From positions 1-43,482 of the forward strand of contig JARBUG010000034.1 of assembly GCA_029239785.1 (NCBI GenBank): a DNA stretch of 43,482 nt. The letters are read 5' to 3'. The notes under the pieces are model-generated. The model was not told the origin of the DNA, did no database searches, and saw only the letters and a program-made list of their open reading frames with translations. Every line of letters starts with the position of its first letter. Position 1 is the stretch's first letter. Source of the stretch: Symbiobacteriaceae bacterium (GTDB taxonomy: Bacteria > Bacillota > Sulfobacillia > Symbiobacteriales > Symbiobacteriaceae). Below are positions 1 through 7,984 of the stretch, piece by piece. The position numbers and the translations under genes are program-made.

Positions 1-1496
1 GTCCAGTAGTCGCTGCCTTCGTGCCACTCGCCGTCGATGCCGCCCAGGCAGAGGTAGCGGCCCACGTAAATGCGCACGGCGAACTCAGCCCAGACCCGGG
101 CCTCGGGCTCCTCTTCCCAGATGGCGAGGGCGCCGATGCCCAGGGCGGTGGTCTGGAACCAGGGGTGGTTGTTGTTGGGGTCGTTCTCAAAGGGGTTCAG
201 ATAGCGATAGAGCGCCCGGCACCGGGCGGCGATGGCGTTTCGCACAGTCGCCCGCTCTTCCGCCGACAGGTCAGCGTAGAGGGCGTCGTAGGCGTAGGCG
301 ATGCCGACGAGGGTGTCGTGGGCGGCGTGGTCGACGCTTTCGATGCCCGTGGACCCGACAGGGTCCCACCCCGCCGCGTGCAGGAGCCACGAACGGGCCA
401 GTTCACGGTACGCCGCCTCGCCCGTCAGGGCATAGGCGAAGGAACTGAGCGAGCACCAGTCGAGCACGGCGGCGCCTGCCGCCACGATTTCACGCCAGCG
501 TTCGATGGTCCAGTATTGATGCTCAAAGCCCGGAGGCTCGGCGGGCAGGCCTGCCAAGGGCCCTTCGGCCCGGCGCATGTTCTCCATGGGCACGGGGCTG
601 CCAGCCTGCGAAGCCGAGAGCCGCTGCGCGATCTTCTCCCACAGGGCCTTCTTGGGTCCCGAGGCCTCGGCCCGCAGGCGGGCGGCGTCAAAGGCGGCGG
701 CGGGCAGGCGGGGGTGACCCGAAAGCCACGCCTCACCAAACGCCACAGGGAACGTAAACTCCCCGGAGACCTCCGCAAAGGCAGGCTCCGACCACGCCCC
801 CGGCCCGCCGGGCAGCAACGGCGCGACCTTCCACACCCAGGTGCCCGGCTCCAGCGGCGCATCAGGCATGAACTCGTTGCCCGCCACTTCATACGTCAGC
901 GTAACCCCGTCACGCAGAAGCGCAACCCGATACCCCACCGCCCCGGGCACCGGGGCCCAGTTGAACCAGGGCGGATTGGCCCGGGAAGCAAAGCTCGGCG
1001 CGAGCACCACCCGGGTCGACGGCGCCCCCGCCCTGGGCGAAGCCGAGTACACCTCAAGCTCCGCAATCCCCAGCACAGTGGGCCGGGCCGCCGGACCGCC
1101 CCCGGCAGGCATAAAGACCCGCACCTGCTCCGCCGCCACCGGCTCGGCAAAGGTGAGCACCGACCGGTGCGCCTCCTCCACCACCTCGGCTGCCTCCAGC
1201 GCGACCCAATAGCGGCCTGTGAATACCTCAAGCGACCACGAGCGCGGCTTGAGGAAGCCCCCGTTCTCCTGCGCCCAGTAAATCTCCACCCGTTCAAACG
1301 ACTGCGGCCCCGGAAAGAGCAACTGGATCCAGTGGTCCTCCGATGTAGAAGCGGAGAGCCAGCGGACCTTGCCCCACCGGCCCTCCTCGGAGAGTTCGTT
1401 CCGCTTCCCGTCGTGGACGGGCCACGTGCGGTACCAGCCCAGAAAGCTGTCCGCCGCGGCCCGCGTCCCGAACGATGCGAGTGCGATATTTTCCAT
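1..1496 (-). CDS. Discoidin + heparinase II/III-type polysaccharide lyase, C-terminus cut off by window edge
   Basis: The minus-strand frame is open from an ATG at 1496 to the window edge (498 codons seen, no stop). Residues about 20-190 look like an F5/8 C (discoidin) carbohydrate-binding domain followed by a fibronectin-III-like segment (PPWFNWAPVPGAVGYRV). From about residue 240 the sequence resembles the DUF4962/heparinase II N-terminal alpha-toroid (GHPRLPAAAFDAARLRAE, later FENDPNNNHPWFQTTALGIG with the conserved NNH). Such enzymes cleave uronic-acid-containing polysaccharides by beta-elimination. No signal peptide is visible at the N-terminus, so it may act inside the cell on imported oligosaccharides. 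An in-frame ATG lies two codons upstream (1502), but the AGGGG ribosome binding site is correctly spaced only for 1496. The gene starts 9 bp after the upstream ATPase gene and is the last visible gene of the operon. The catalytic C-terminal half is outside the window, so substrate cannot be judged. Confidence 0.8.
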   Translation of the reverse strand, partial: MENIALASFGTRAAADSFLGWYRTWPVHDGKRNELSEEGRWGKVRWLSASTSEDHWIQLLFPGPQSFERVEIYWAQENGGFLKPRSWSLEVFTGRYWVALEAAEVVEEAHRSVLTFAEPVAAEQVRVFMPAGGGPAARPTVLGIAELEVYSASPRAGAPSTRVVLAPSFASRANPPWFNWAPVPGAVGYRVALLRDGVTLTYEVAGNEFMPDAPLEPGTWVWKVAPLLPGGPGAWSEPAFAEVSGEFTFPVAFGEAWLSGHPRLPAAAFDAARLRAEASGPKKALWEKIAQRLSASQAGSPVPMENMRRAEGPLAGLPAEPPGFEHQYWTIERWREIVAAGAAVLDWCSLSSFAYALTGEAAYRELARSWLLHAAGWDPVGSTGIESVDHAAHDTLVGIAYAYDALYADLSAEERATVRNAIAARCRALYRYLNPFENDPNNNHPWFQTTALGIGALAIWEEEPEARVWAEFAVRIYVGRYLCLGGIDGEWHEGSDYW

Positions 1497-1505
1497 GTTC
1501 ATCCC

Positions 1506-2447
1506 CTACACAAGATGGCAGGCCACCCAGTGGCCACTGCCCACATCACGCAGCACCGGGCGTTCCGCTTTACATTCCGGCCGCGCCACCGGGCAACGCG
1601 GGTGGAAGCTGCACCCGCTGGGCGGGTTTAGAGGCGAGGGAATCTCCCCGGACAAGTGAATCCGCTCCCGCTTCTGATCGACATCAATGCGGGGCACGGC
1701 CGACATGAGCGCCTGCGAATACGGGTGGAGCGTGTGATGGAACAGCTCCTCCGTTTCGGCCAGCTCCATGATTTGGCCCAGGTACATGACTGCGACCCGG
1801 TGGCTGATATGCTCCACCACACCGAGGTTATGGGCAATGAACAGATAGGTGAGGCCTAGTTCCTCCTGCAGCGACTGCAAGAGGTTCAGAATCTGCGCCT
1901 GAATCGAGACGTCCAGCGCGGAGACCGGCTCATCGCAGACGAGGAACTTCGGCTTGAGCGCCAGCGCCCGGGCGATGCCGATGCGCTGCTGCTGGCCGCC
2001 CGAGAACTCATGGGGGAAGGTGCCAATCGCCTTTGTGTTGAGGCCGACCAACTCCATCAGCCGGAGGACCTCTTCTTCCCGCTCCTGCTGCGTGCCGATC
2101 TTGTGGACCCGCAGGGGCTCGATGATGTTCGCCCCCGCCGACCAGTGCGGCACCAGCGACGAGAACGGATCCTGGAAGACGATCTGCATCTGGCGGCGCA
2201 TTTCACGGAGCTGCGGCCCGTCCATCTTCAAGAAATCCTTGCCTTCGAAGGTCACCTTGCCGGCGGTCGGCTCGTGGAGCCGCAGAATCGCCCGGGCGGC
2301 CGTCGACTTGCCACTGCCGCTCTCGCCCACCAGACCGAGGCATTCGCCCCGGCGAATATCAAACGTGATGCCATCGACCGCCTTCAGGGTCTGGCGGCCT
2401 TTGGTAAAGTGCTTCTTCAGGCCTTCGACCCGCAGCAGCTCACCCAC
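1506..2447 (-). CDS. OppF/DppF-type ABC transporter ATPase
   Basis: 313-residue ATPase of an oligopeptide/oligosaccharide (OPP family) ABC importer, energising uptake at the inner face of the membrane. Visible motifs are Walker A GESGSGKST (about residue 40), signature FSGGQQQRIGIARAL, Walker B FLVCDEPVSALD, and the C-terminal oligo_HPY region with the cysteine-containing CSFHPRCPVARPEC segment typical of OppD/OppF. It starts with GTG and overlaps the upstream OppD-type gene by 8 bp, so translation is probably coupled. Together with the OppD partner it would form the ATPase heterodimer. The substrate is inferred from context to be an oligosaccharide rather than a peptide, because the operon also carries a polysaccharide lyase and sugar enzymes. 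Confidence 0.93.
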   Translation of the reverse strand: MGELLRVEGLKKHFTKGRQTLKAVDGITFDIRRGECLGLVGESGSGKSTAARAILRLHEPTAGKVTFEGKDFLKMDGPQLREMRRQMQIVFQDPFSSLVPHWSAGANIIEPLRVHKIGTQQEREEEVLRLMELVGLNTKAIGTFPHEFSGGQQQRIGIARALALKPKFLVCDEPVSALDVSIQAQILNLLQSLQEELGLTYLFIAHNLGVVEHISHRVAVMYLGQIMELAETEELFHHTLHPYSQALMSAVPRIDVDQKRERIHLSGEIPSPLNPPSGCSFHPRCPVARPECKAERPVLRDVGSGHWVACHLV

Positions 2448-3426
2448 GGACCCCCACCTCCTCGGCTCCGACCTTGAAGCAGGCCGCCCGGCGGCCCGGG
2501 GCCACCGCGGTCAGCTCGGGCCGGCTTTGCCCGCAGCCGGCGTCCGCCCGGGCGCAGCGCGGGGCGAACGGGCACCCGGCGCCCAGGCTCATCAGGTTGG
2601 GCGGCGAGCCGGGAATCGGCTCGAGCTTCTCCCGGCCCCGGCCCACCTCGGGGGTGGAGCGGAGCAACCCCTGCGAATACGGGTGGATCGGCACTTTCAG
2701 GAACTCGCGCATGGGGCTGGTCTCCACAATCCGGCCGGCGTACATGACCGCCACCTTCTTGGAAAACTCCGCCGCCACGCCGAAGTCATGGGTGATCAGG
2801 ATGATCGCCATGTTCAGCTCCTTCTGCATCGCCCGGAGCAGGTCCAGAATCTGCGCCTGCACGGTCACATCCAGCGCCGTGGTCGGCTCGTCGGCGATCA
2901 GGAGCTTGGGTTTGCAGGCCAGGGCCATGGCGATCATGACACGCTGGCGCATGCCCCCCGAGAACTGGAACGGGTACTCGTTCAGCCGCTGCTCGGGCGC
3001 CGGAATGCCCACCATCTCCAGCAGTTCAATCGCCCGCCGGCGGGCGCCCGCCCGGTCGGCAATGCCATGCCAGAGCATGGGCTCCATGATCTGCCGGCCC
3101 ACGGTCAGGGTCGGGTTGAGCGAACTCATGGGGTCCTGGAAGACCATGCTGATCTCCCGGCCCCGAATCTTTTGCATCTGCGATGGGCCCAGGGTGAGCA
3201 GATCCTTGCCCATGAACAGGGCCTGTCCGCCCGCCACCCGGCCCGGGGGCCGGATCAGCCGCATCAGTGTTTTGACGCCCACGCTCTTGCCCGAGCCCGA
3301 CTCGCCGACAATCGCCATCGTCTCACCCGGAGCGATGGTGTACGAAATGCCGTCGACGGCCTTGACGACGCCTTCCGGGCGATGAAAGTAGGTTTTGAGG
3401 TCACAGACCTCCAGCAGGTTCTCCAC
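2440..3426 (-). CDS. OppD/DppD-type ABC transporter ATPase
   Basis: 328-residue ATPase, partner of the OppF-type protein encoded just downstream. Walker A is GESGSGKSV, the signature is FSGGMRQRVMIAMAL, Walker B is LLIADEPTTALDV, and the oligo_HPY C-terminus carries GCPFAPRCARADAGC, a cysteine pattern seen in OppD/DppD proteins. The start is GTG at 3426, 15 bp after the permease stop. The gene is the fourth of an A-B-C-D-F transporter set on the minus strand. Family assignment is firm; substrate (peptide versus oligosaccharide) cannot be read from the ATPase itself. Confidence 0.93.
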   Translation of the reverse strand: MENLLEVCDLKTYFHRPEGVVKAVDGISYTIAPGETMAIVGESGSGKSVGVKTLMRLIRPPGRVAGGQALFMGKDLLTLGPSQMQKIRGREISMVFQDPMSSLNPTLTVGRQIMEPMLWHGIADRAGARRRAIELLEMVGIPAPEQRLNEYPFQFSGGMRQRVMIAMALACKPKLLIADEPTTALDVTVQAQILDLLRAMQKELNMAIILITHDFGVAAEFSKKVAVMYAGRIVETSPMREFLKVPIHPYSQGLLRSTPEVGRGREKLEPIPGSPPNLMSLGAGCPFAPRCARADAGCGQSRPELTAVAPGRRAACFKVGAEEVGVRG

Positions 3427-3441
3427 GGACGGCCACCTCGC

Positions 3442-4272
3442 TTACTGATCTCGGGGGTCGAAGGCGTCGCGCAGGCCGTCGCCCATCCAGGTGAAGGCGA
3501 GCAGCGTGAATGCGAAGATGAGGGCGGGCCAGAGCAGCATGTGCGGGTAAGAGAGCACGAACCGCTGGCCGGCGGTGATCAGGGCGCCGAACGAGGGCGC
3601 AGGCGGCGCCACGCCCATGCCGATGAGCGAAAGGGCCGACTCGGTCATCATGGCGCCGGGCACGCCGAACGACATGGTGACGATGATGGGCCCCAGCACG
3701 TTGGGCAGAATGTACCTGGTGACGATGTCCCAGTGGGAGGCGCCCATGGCGTGACCGGCCTCCACGAACTCCCGGGACTTGATCTTGAGCACTTCGGCCC
3801 GCACCAGCCGGGCCAGGCCGACCCACGAGGTCAGACCGATGGCGATGAAGATGGTCAGCATGCCGCGCCCCATCACGGCAATCAGCATGACGTTGAAGAG
3901 GAAGCTGGGGAAGGCAAACATGATATCGGTAAAGCGCATGAGCAGGTTATCGACCCGCCCGCCCATGTAGCCCGCCAGGGCGCCCACCGCTACGCCTGCG
4001 ACCAGCGTGATCGATTCGGCGCCGAAGGCGACGGTCATGGCCGTGCGGAGGCTGTATACGAGGCGGCTGAGGATGTCCCGGCCCAGTTCGTCGGTGCCGA
4101 ACCAGTGCTTGAGGCTGGGGCCCTGGTAAACGGCCGCGTAATCGACGCCATCGTAGGTGTACGGGAGCAGGAACGGTCCCACAAAAGCGGTGAGAATCAG
4201 CAGGACCACAAAGATGCCGCTGAGCACCGCAAGCTTATTGCGCAGAAACTTGCGCCAGGCTCGGACCCACAT
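3442..4272 (-). CDS. OppC/DppC-type ABC transporter permease
   Basis: 276-residue integral membrane permease. The N-terminus (FLRNKLAVLSGIFVVLLILTA) is the typical OppC_N helix, followed by a periplasmic loop ending GTDELGRDILSRLVYS, a conserved DppC/OppC motif. The EAA loop that docks on the ATPases appears as EAGHAMGASHWDIVTRYILPN. About six membrane segments are predicted by eye. ATG start with GAGG seven bases upstream. It lies between the OppB-type permease (13-bp gap) and the ATPase genes, and pairs with OppB to form the channel. Confidence 0.93.
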   Translation of the reverse strand: MWVRAWRKFLRNKLAVLSGIFVVLLILTAFVGPFLLPYTYDGVDYAAVYQGPSLKHWFGTDELGRDILSRLVYSLRTAMTVAFGAESITLVAGVAVGALAGYMGGRVDNLLMRFTDIMFAFPSFLFNVMLIAVMGRGMLTIFIAIGLTSWVGLARLVRAEVLKIKSREFVEAGHAMGASHWDIVTRYILPNVLGPIIVTMSFGVPGAMMTESALSLIGMGVAPPAPSFGALITAGQRFVLSYPHMLLWPALIFAFTLLAFTWMGDGLRDAFDPRDQ

Positions 4273-4285
4273 GACCTCACCTCAA

Positions 4286-5233
4286 TTATTCAAAGCGAAT
4301 GCGCGGATCGAGGAAGCCGTACATCAGGTCGACCACCAGATTCATCATCATGATGACGAAGGCGAAGAAGACCGACGAGGTCATTAGCAGGGGGAAGTCG
4401 CGGGTGTTTGCGGCCAGGGTAAAGTAGCTGCCCAGGCCGGGCACCCGGAACATCGACTCGATGAAGACGGTGCCGACCATGAGGCGGGCCAGTTGCGGGC
4501 CGACGACCGTAATGAGCGGAATCAGCGAGTTGCGCAGGGCGTGGCCCAGTACCACCCGGGTAAAGGAGCCGCCCTTGGCCCATGCCGCAGCAATGTAGTC
4601 CTGCCGCAGCGCCTCCACCATGCTGGTCCGCATGTAGCGGGCAATACCGCCCACCGAGCCCAGGCCCAGGGCCAGCACCGGCATGATCACATGCTTCGGC
4701 TCCGTCCAGCCGGCTGTGGGCAGCCAGTGGAGCTTGAGCGAGAAGAACAGGATCAGAAAGACCGCCAGCACGTAGGCAGGTATGGAGTTGCCGATCATGG
4801 AGAGGAACATGGAGCAGTAGTCCCACACCGTGTTTTGTTTGACCGCTGCCAAAATGCCGAGCGGCACGGCGATGATGATGGAGAGCGCGACCGAGAAGAG
4901 CGCCAGCGTCAGGGAGACAGGGAACGCCTTGGCGATGATCTCCTGAATATCCATTTGCGGAAACTGGAACGAGGGCCCCATGTCCCAGGTGGCCATGCCT
5001 TTCATGTAAGTCAAGTACTGTATGTATAAGGGTTTGTCCAGTCCGTATCGCTTCTCCATCTCAGCGATGACATCGACAGACGCCTGTTCGTCGCCGCTCA
5101 CGTCACCACTGGAGATGCGCTTGGCGTCCAGGAAATTGCCGGGGGCCATGTGCATGAGAATGAAGGTGAGGAGCGAGACGAAGACCAGGGCGATCACCAT
5201 AAAGCCCAACCGCCTGGATAGGAAGCGCAGCAT
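4286..5233 (-). CDS. OppB/DppB-type ABC transporter permease
   Basis: 315-residue integral membrane permease of the OPP family. It has the N-terminal helix RRLGFMVIALVFVSLLTFIL, the motif PGNFLDAKR close to the usual PGDP region, a middle bundle (IIIAVPLGILAAVKQNTVWD) and the EAA-type cytoplasmic loop (ALRQDYIAAAWAKGG...ALRNSLIPLITVVGPQ). The last residues, YGFLDPRIRFE, are the usual DppB terminus. ATG start; AAGGAG lies 12 bases upstream. It follows the binding-protein gene after a 94-bp gap that holds a strong hairpin, which may lower permease expression relative to the binding protein. Confidence 0.93.
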   Translation of the reverse strand: MLRFLSRRLGFMVIALVFVSLLTFILMHMAPGNFLDAKRISSGDVSGDEQASVDVIAEMEKRYGLDKPLYIQYLTYMKGMATWDMGPSFQFPQMDIQEIIAKAFPVSLTLALFSVALSIIIAVPLGILAAVKQNTVWDYCSMFLSMIGNSIPAYVLAVFLILFFSLKLHWLPTAGWTEPKHVIMPVLALGLGSVGGIARYMRTSMVEALRQDYIAAAWAKGGSFTRVVLGHALRNSLIPLITVVGPQLARLMVGTVFIESMFRVPGLGSYFTLAANTRDFPLLMTSSVFFAFVIMMMNLVVDLMYGFLDPRIRFE

Positions 5234-5271
5234 CCTTGGATCACACTCCTTAAGGTCGGGGGAGGCTCCCC

Positions 5272-5302
5272 GGGGGGAACCGGCCTGGCAGCCGGTCCCC
5301 CC
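5272..5302 (-). other. Intergenic hairpin between binding-protein and permease genes
   Basis: The 94-bp gap contains an inverted repeat of about 12 bp (arms 5272-5284 and 5291-5302, GC-rich, one bulged base, loop of about 6). No U-run follows on either strand, so it is unlikely to be an efficient terminator. A stem at this place is common downstream of binding-protein genes and would stabilise that part of the message or attenuate read-through. This role is inferred. Confidence 0.55.
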
Positions 5303-5327
5303 GCAGTGAGCCCGAGCAGCGGCACGC

Positions 5328-7091
5328 TTACTTCGTGCTGTAGAGGGAGCGATAGTACATCGGGTAGCCGATCAGGAACGGGTTCATTTCGTAGCCCTTG
5401 ATGTGCGGCTTCACAACCCGGAACGACTTGGCGATGTTGAGCGGAATGTACATGGCGGCGTCGAGCCGGAGCTGGGCCATCTCCTGGTAGAGCGGCAGCT
5501 GCTTGGCCGGGTCGGTCTCCTTGTCGATGGCGGCCTTCAGCTCGATCCAGCGCTTGCCTTCGGGCGAGGCGTTGGCCAGCCGGTACTCTTCCATCTTCTT
5601 GGACTTGGTGGCGGCGTCGAGGTTCTTGTCGTTCTGGATGTCCAGGTAGCCCTGGTACTTGGTGCCGTCAGCCCAGAGCGTTTCCAGGCCCCAGTTGCCA
5701 CGGATGTAGTTGATGGCGTCGGGGTAGGGCGAAGTCCAGGAGAAGTTGAACATGCCGGCGAAGTCGGCGGGCTGGTAGGCGAAGCGCTTCTGGGAGAAGA
5801 GGCCCCATTCGAGGTTCTCTACCTTCGCCTTGACGCCGAGGTTGGTCTTCCACTCGTCGATGACGGCCATGGTGAACGGGTCGGTGGCGGCGATGTTGTA
5901 GGAGATCAGCAGGGTGATTTCGGGCAGACCCTTGCCGTCGGGGTAGCCGGCGTCGGCCAGCAGCTTCTTGGCGGCAGCCACGTCGTACTTGTAGGCGTAC
6001 TTGGTGGACCAGTCACCGCCCACGACGGACGGGAAGAGCGAGGCGGCCGGGGCGACGGTATCCTTGGAGACGAGCTTGGCGATTTTGGCACGGTCAACCG
6101 ACATGGCCAGGGCCTGGCGGACCCGCTTGTCCATCAGGGTCTGGTTATCGCCGAACATCAGCCAGAAGCCCTGCACGGCGCCGGTTTCGGTGGCGATGAG
6201 CTGGTCGGGCATGTTCTTTTGGATGCGGTCGATATCAGCCGAGGTGACTTCGACGGAGTCGACTTCGTTGTTCTCGTAGGCGAGAATGTTGGCGGCGTTC
6301 AGGAAGAGCTTGATCTGGTCCAGGTTGCCGGGGTTGGGGCCCTTGTAGTTATCGTTGCGGACCATGACGATTTCGCTGTTAACGGTCCAGGACTTCAGCT
6401 TGAACGGGCCGTTGGTGACCATGTTTTCGGGCTTGGTCCAGTCCTTGCCGAACTTCTCGACGGTCGCCTGGTGAACCGGCAGGCCCCAGACTTCGGCGAG
6501 GCGCATCAGGAAGATGTCGTTGGGCTTGTCCAGCTTGATCTCCAGGGTGGTCTCATCGATGGCCTTGACGCCGATCTTATCGGCGGTTACTTCGCCACGC
6601 TGGAACTGGGCGGCGTTCAGAATGCCGGCGCCCTGGTAGGAGGCGTAGGCGCCTGCCCAGGTCTTGGGGTCGATGGCCCGCTTGAGGGAGTACTCAAAGT
6701 CCTTGGCGGTCAGGGGATCGCCGTTGGACCAGGTGAGGCCCTTCTTCAGCTTGAAGGTGTAGGTCAGCTTGTCCGGGGAGATGGTCCAGCTCTCAGCGGA
6801 GGCCGGGCCGACTTCGAACTTGCTGCTCTTCCAGGTCACCAGGCCTTCGGAGAGGGCCATGCGGTGAATGTGGGCGCCGTAGGAGTAAATGTGGGGGTCC
6901 ATGCTGGTCGGGTTGATGATGAAGCTGGTGAAGGTGCCGCCCTTCTTCGGGCCCTCGGTCTTCTGTTCGGTCTGACCGGTGGTGGGCGCGGGGTCCTTCG
7001 TTTCGGTCTCCTTGGATTGGCCGGGCAGGCAGCCAGAGAGCAGGCCTACGGTGACCAGGAGGGTCAGGAGCAGTACCCAGGTCTTTCGCAT
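5328..7091 (-). CDS. Extracellular solute-binding protein family 5 (OppA/DppA-like lipoprotein)
   Basis: 587-residue lipoprotein substrate receptor of the adjacent ABC importer. The signal peptide ends in the lipobox LLSGC (Cys about residue 21), followed by a low-complexity linker rich in T, E and P. The SBP_bac_5 fold is shown by TSMDPHIYSYGAHIHRMALSEGL, LKLTYTFKLKKGLTWSNGDPLTAKDFEYS-like segments and RQALAMSVDRAKIAKLV. ATG start with GAGGAGG ten bases upstream. First transporter gene after the sugar-enzyme genes (20-bp gap), so likely co-transcribed with them. Family 5 receptors bind peptides, nickel or oligosaccharides; the neighbouring lyase and sugar enzymes favour a saccharide, but the sequence does not prove it. 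Confidence 0.92.
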   Translation of the reverse strand: MRKTWVLLLTLLVTVGLLSGCLPGQSKETETKDPAPTTGQTEQKTEGPKKGGTFTSFIINPTSMDPHIYSYGAHIHRMALSEGLVTWKSSKFEVGPASAESWTISPDKLTYTFKLKKGLTWSNGDPLTAKDFEYSLKRAIDPKTWAGAYASYQGAGILNAAQFQRGEVTADKIGVKAIDETTLEIKLDKPNDIFLMRLAEVWGLPVHQATVEKFGKDWTKPENMVTNGPFKLKSWTVNSEIVMVRNDNYKGPNPGNLDQIKLFLNAANILAYENNEVDSVEVTSADIDRIQKNMPDQLIATETGAVQGFWLMFGDNQTLMDKRVRQALAMSVDRAKIAKLVSKDTVAPAASLFPSVVGGDWSTKYAYKYDVAAAKKLLADAGYPDGKGLPEITLLISYNIAATDPFTMAVIDEWKTNLGVKAKVENLEWGLFSQKRFAYQPADFAGMFNFSWTSPYPDAINYIRGNWGLETLWADGTKYQGYLDIQNDKNLDAATKSKKMEEYRLANASPEGKRWIELKAAIDKETDPAKQLPLYQEMAQLRLDAAMYIPLNIAKSFRVVKPHIKGYEMNPFLIGYPMYYRSLYSTK

Positions 7092-7111
7092 GGTATATGT
7101 TCCTCCTCGTA

Positions 7112-7984
7112 CTATGTAGCGGGCATAGCAGACAGGATCAAATCGAGTGCCTGCGCCGCCTGGCGCAGGGCCGCTTCCGGAAAGTGGGCGGGCGGCGGTA
7201 CTTCAACCGAGACGTAACCGTTGTAGTTCACGTCGTGCAGGGCCTGCTTTACGGCGGGCCAGTTTACGTCGCCTTGCAGGAGCGGGACGAAGCCGTGGAT
7301 GTTGTCCACGCTTTGGCGGAAGTCCTTGACATGGACCCGGGCCAGCCGGGAGCCGAGCATCCGGATCCACTGGTCCGGGAAGCCGTTGACCAGGACGTTG
7401 CCGCAGTCGAAGTAGGCTTTGACCCAGTCGCTGCCGATATCGTCCAGGAAGCGGCGAAACTCCAGGGGCGAGAGCAGGAACCTGTTCCAGACGTTCTCGA
7501 CCCCGATGATCACCTTGTGGGCTTTGGCTGTGGCCGCCAGGTCGGAGAGGGCTTCGGCGGCCCGTTCGTAGGCGGTGTCGTAGGGGACCTGTTCGGTCAC
7601 CAGGCCCGGTACAACCAGGATGGCGCCGGCCCCTGCGGCTTCGGCCAGTTCCAGCATGCGCCGGACGATCTCCCGGCCTTTTGGCCCGTGGACCGGGTCG
7701 GTCAGGGGGGACTGCCAGTGGAGGGCCGTGGCGAGGCTGGGAATGGTGAGGCCGAGTTCCTTCGCCCTGGCGGCGATGGCCCGGGCTTCGGCCGGGGTCG
7801 ATGCGGTGGTGAGGCCGGGGGCGTCCTTGAGGCCGAGGCTCTGCACGAGGGCGGAGCTGTTGTCGGTGGCGGCTTCTGATACGTTCAGTTCCACCCCTTC
7901 GAACCCGGCGGCGGCGGCTTCGGTCAGCATGCGTCCGACAGACCAGTCGGCTGGAAAGCACCACTGGTTGACGCCCTTATGCAT
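7112..7984 (-). CDS. Sugar isomerase/epimerase-type TIM barrel (xylose isomerase-like)
   Basis: 290-residue protein of the AP-endonuclease-2/xylose isomerase-like superfamily that includes IolE, IolI and UlaE. Supporting stretches are NQWCFPADWSVGRMLTEAAAAGFEGVELN (strand-helix 1 of the barrel), VIIGVENVWNRFLLSP with the metal-binding Glu, VKAYFDCGNVLVNG with Asp, VHVKDFRQS with His and Asp, and a late Glu in YVSVEVPPP. ATG start with GAGG 9 bases upstream; it overlaps the upstream oxidoreductase gene by 8 bp, so the two are probably translationally coupled. Pairing of this family with a Gfo/Idh/MocA dehydrogenase is common in inositol and keto-sugar catabolism. The exact substrate is unknown. 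Confidence 0.85.
   Translation of the reverse strand: MHKGVNQWCFPADWSVGRMLTEAAAAGFEGVELNVSEAATDNSSALVQSLGLKDAPGLTTASTPAEARAIAARAKELGLTIPSLATALHWQSPLTDPVHGPKGREIVRRMLELAEAAGAGAILVVPGLVTEQVPYDTAYERAAEALSDLAATAKAHKVIIGVENVWNRFLLSPLEFRRFLDDIGSDWVKAYFDCGNVLVNGFPDQWIRMLGSRLARVHVKDFRQSVDNIHGFVPLLQGDVNWPAVKQALHDVNYNGYVSVEVPPPAHFPEAALRQAAQALDLILSAMPAT

Noticed and set aside
21..1631. A 536-codon open frame on the plus strand
   Set aside because: Arg/Pro/Gly/His-rich translation without known motifs, antisense to the lyase and the OppF-type gene; by-product of high GC at third positions.
1954..4353. A 799-codon plus-strand open frame
   Set aside because: Lies opposite three well-supported transporter genes, no ribosome binding site and no family resemblance.
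5403..7217. A 604-codon plus-strand open frame
   Set aside because: Gly/Val/Leu-rich shadow of the family 5 binding-protein gene on the other strand.
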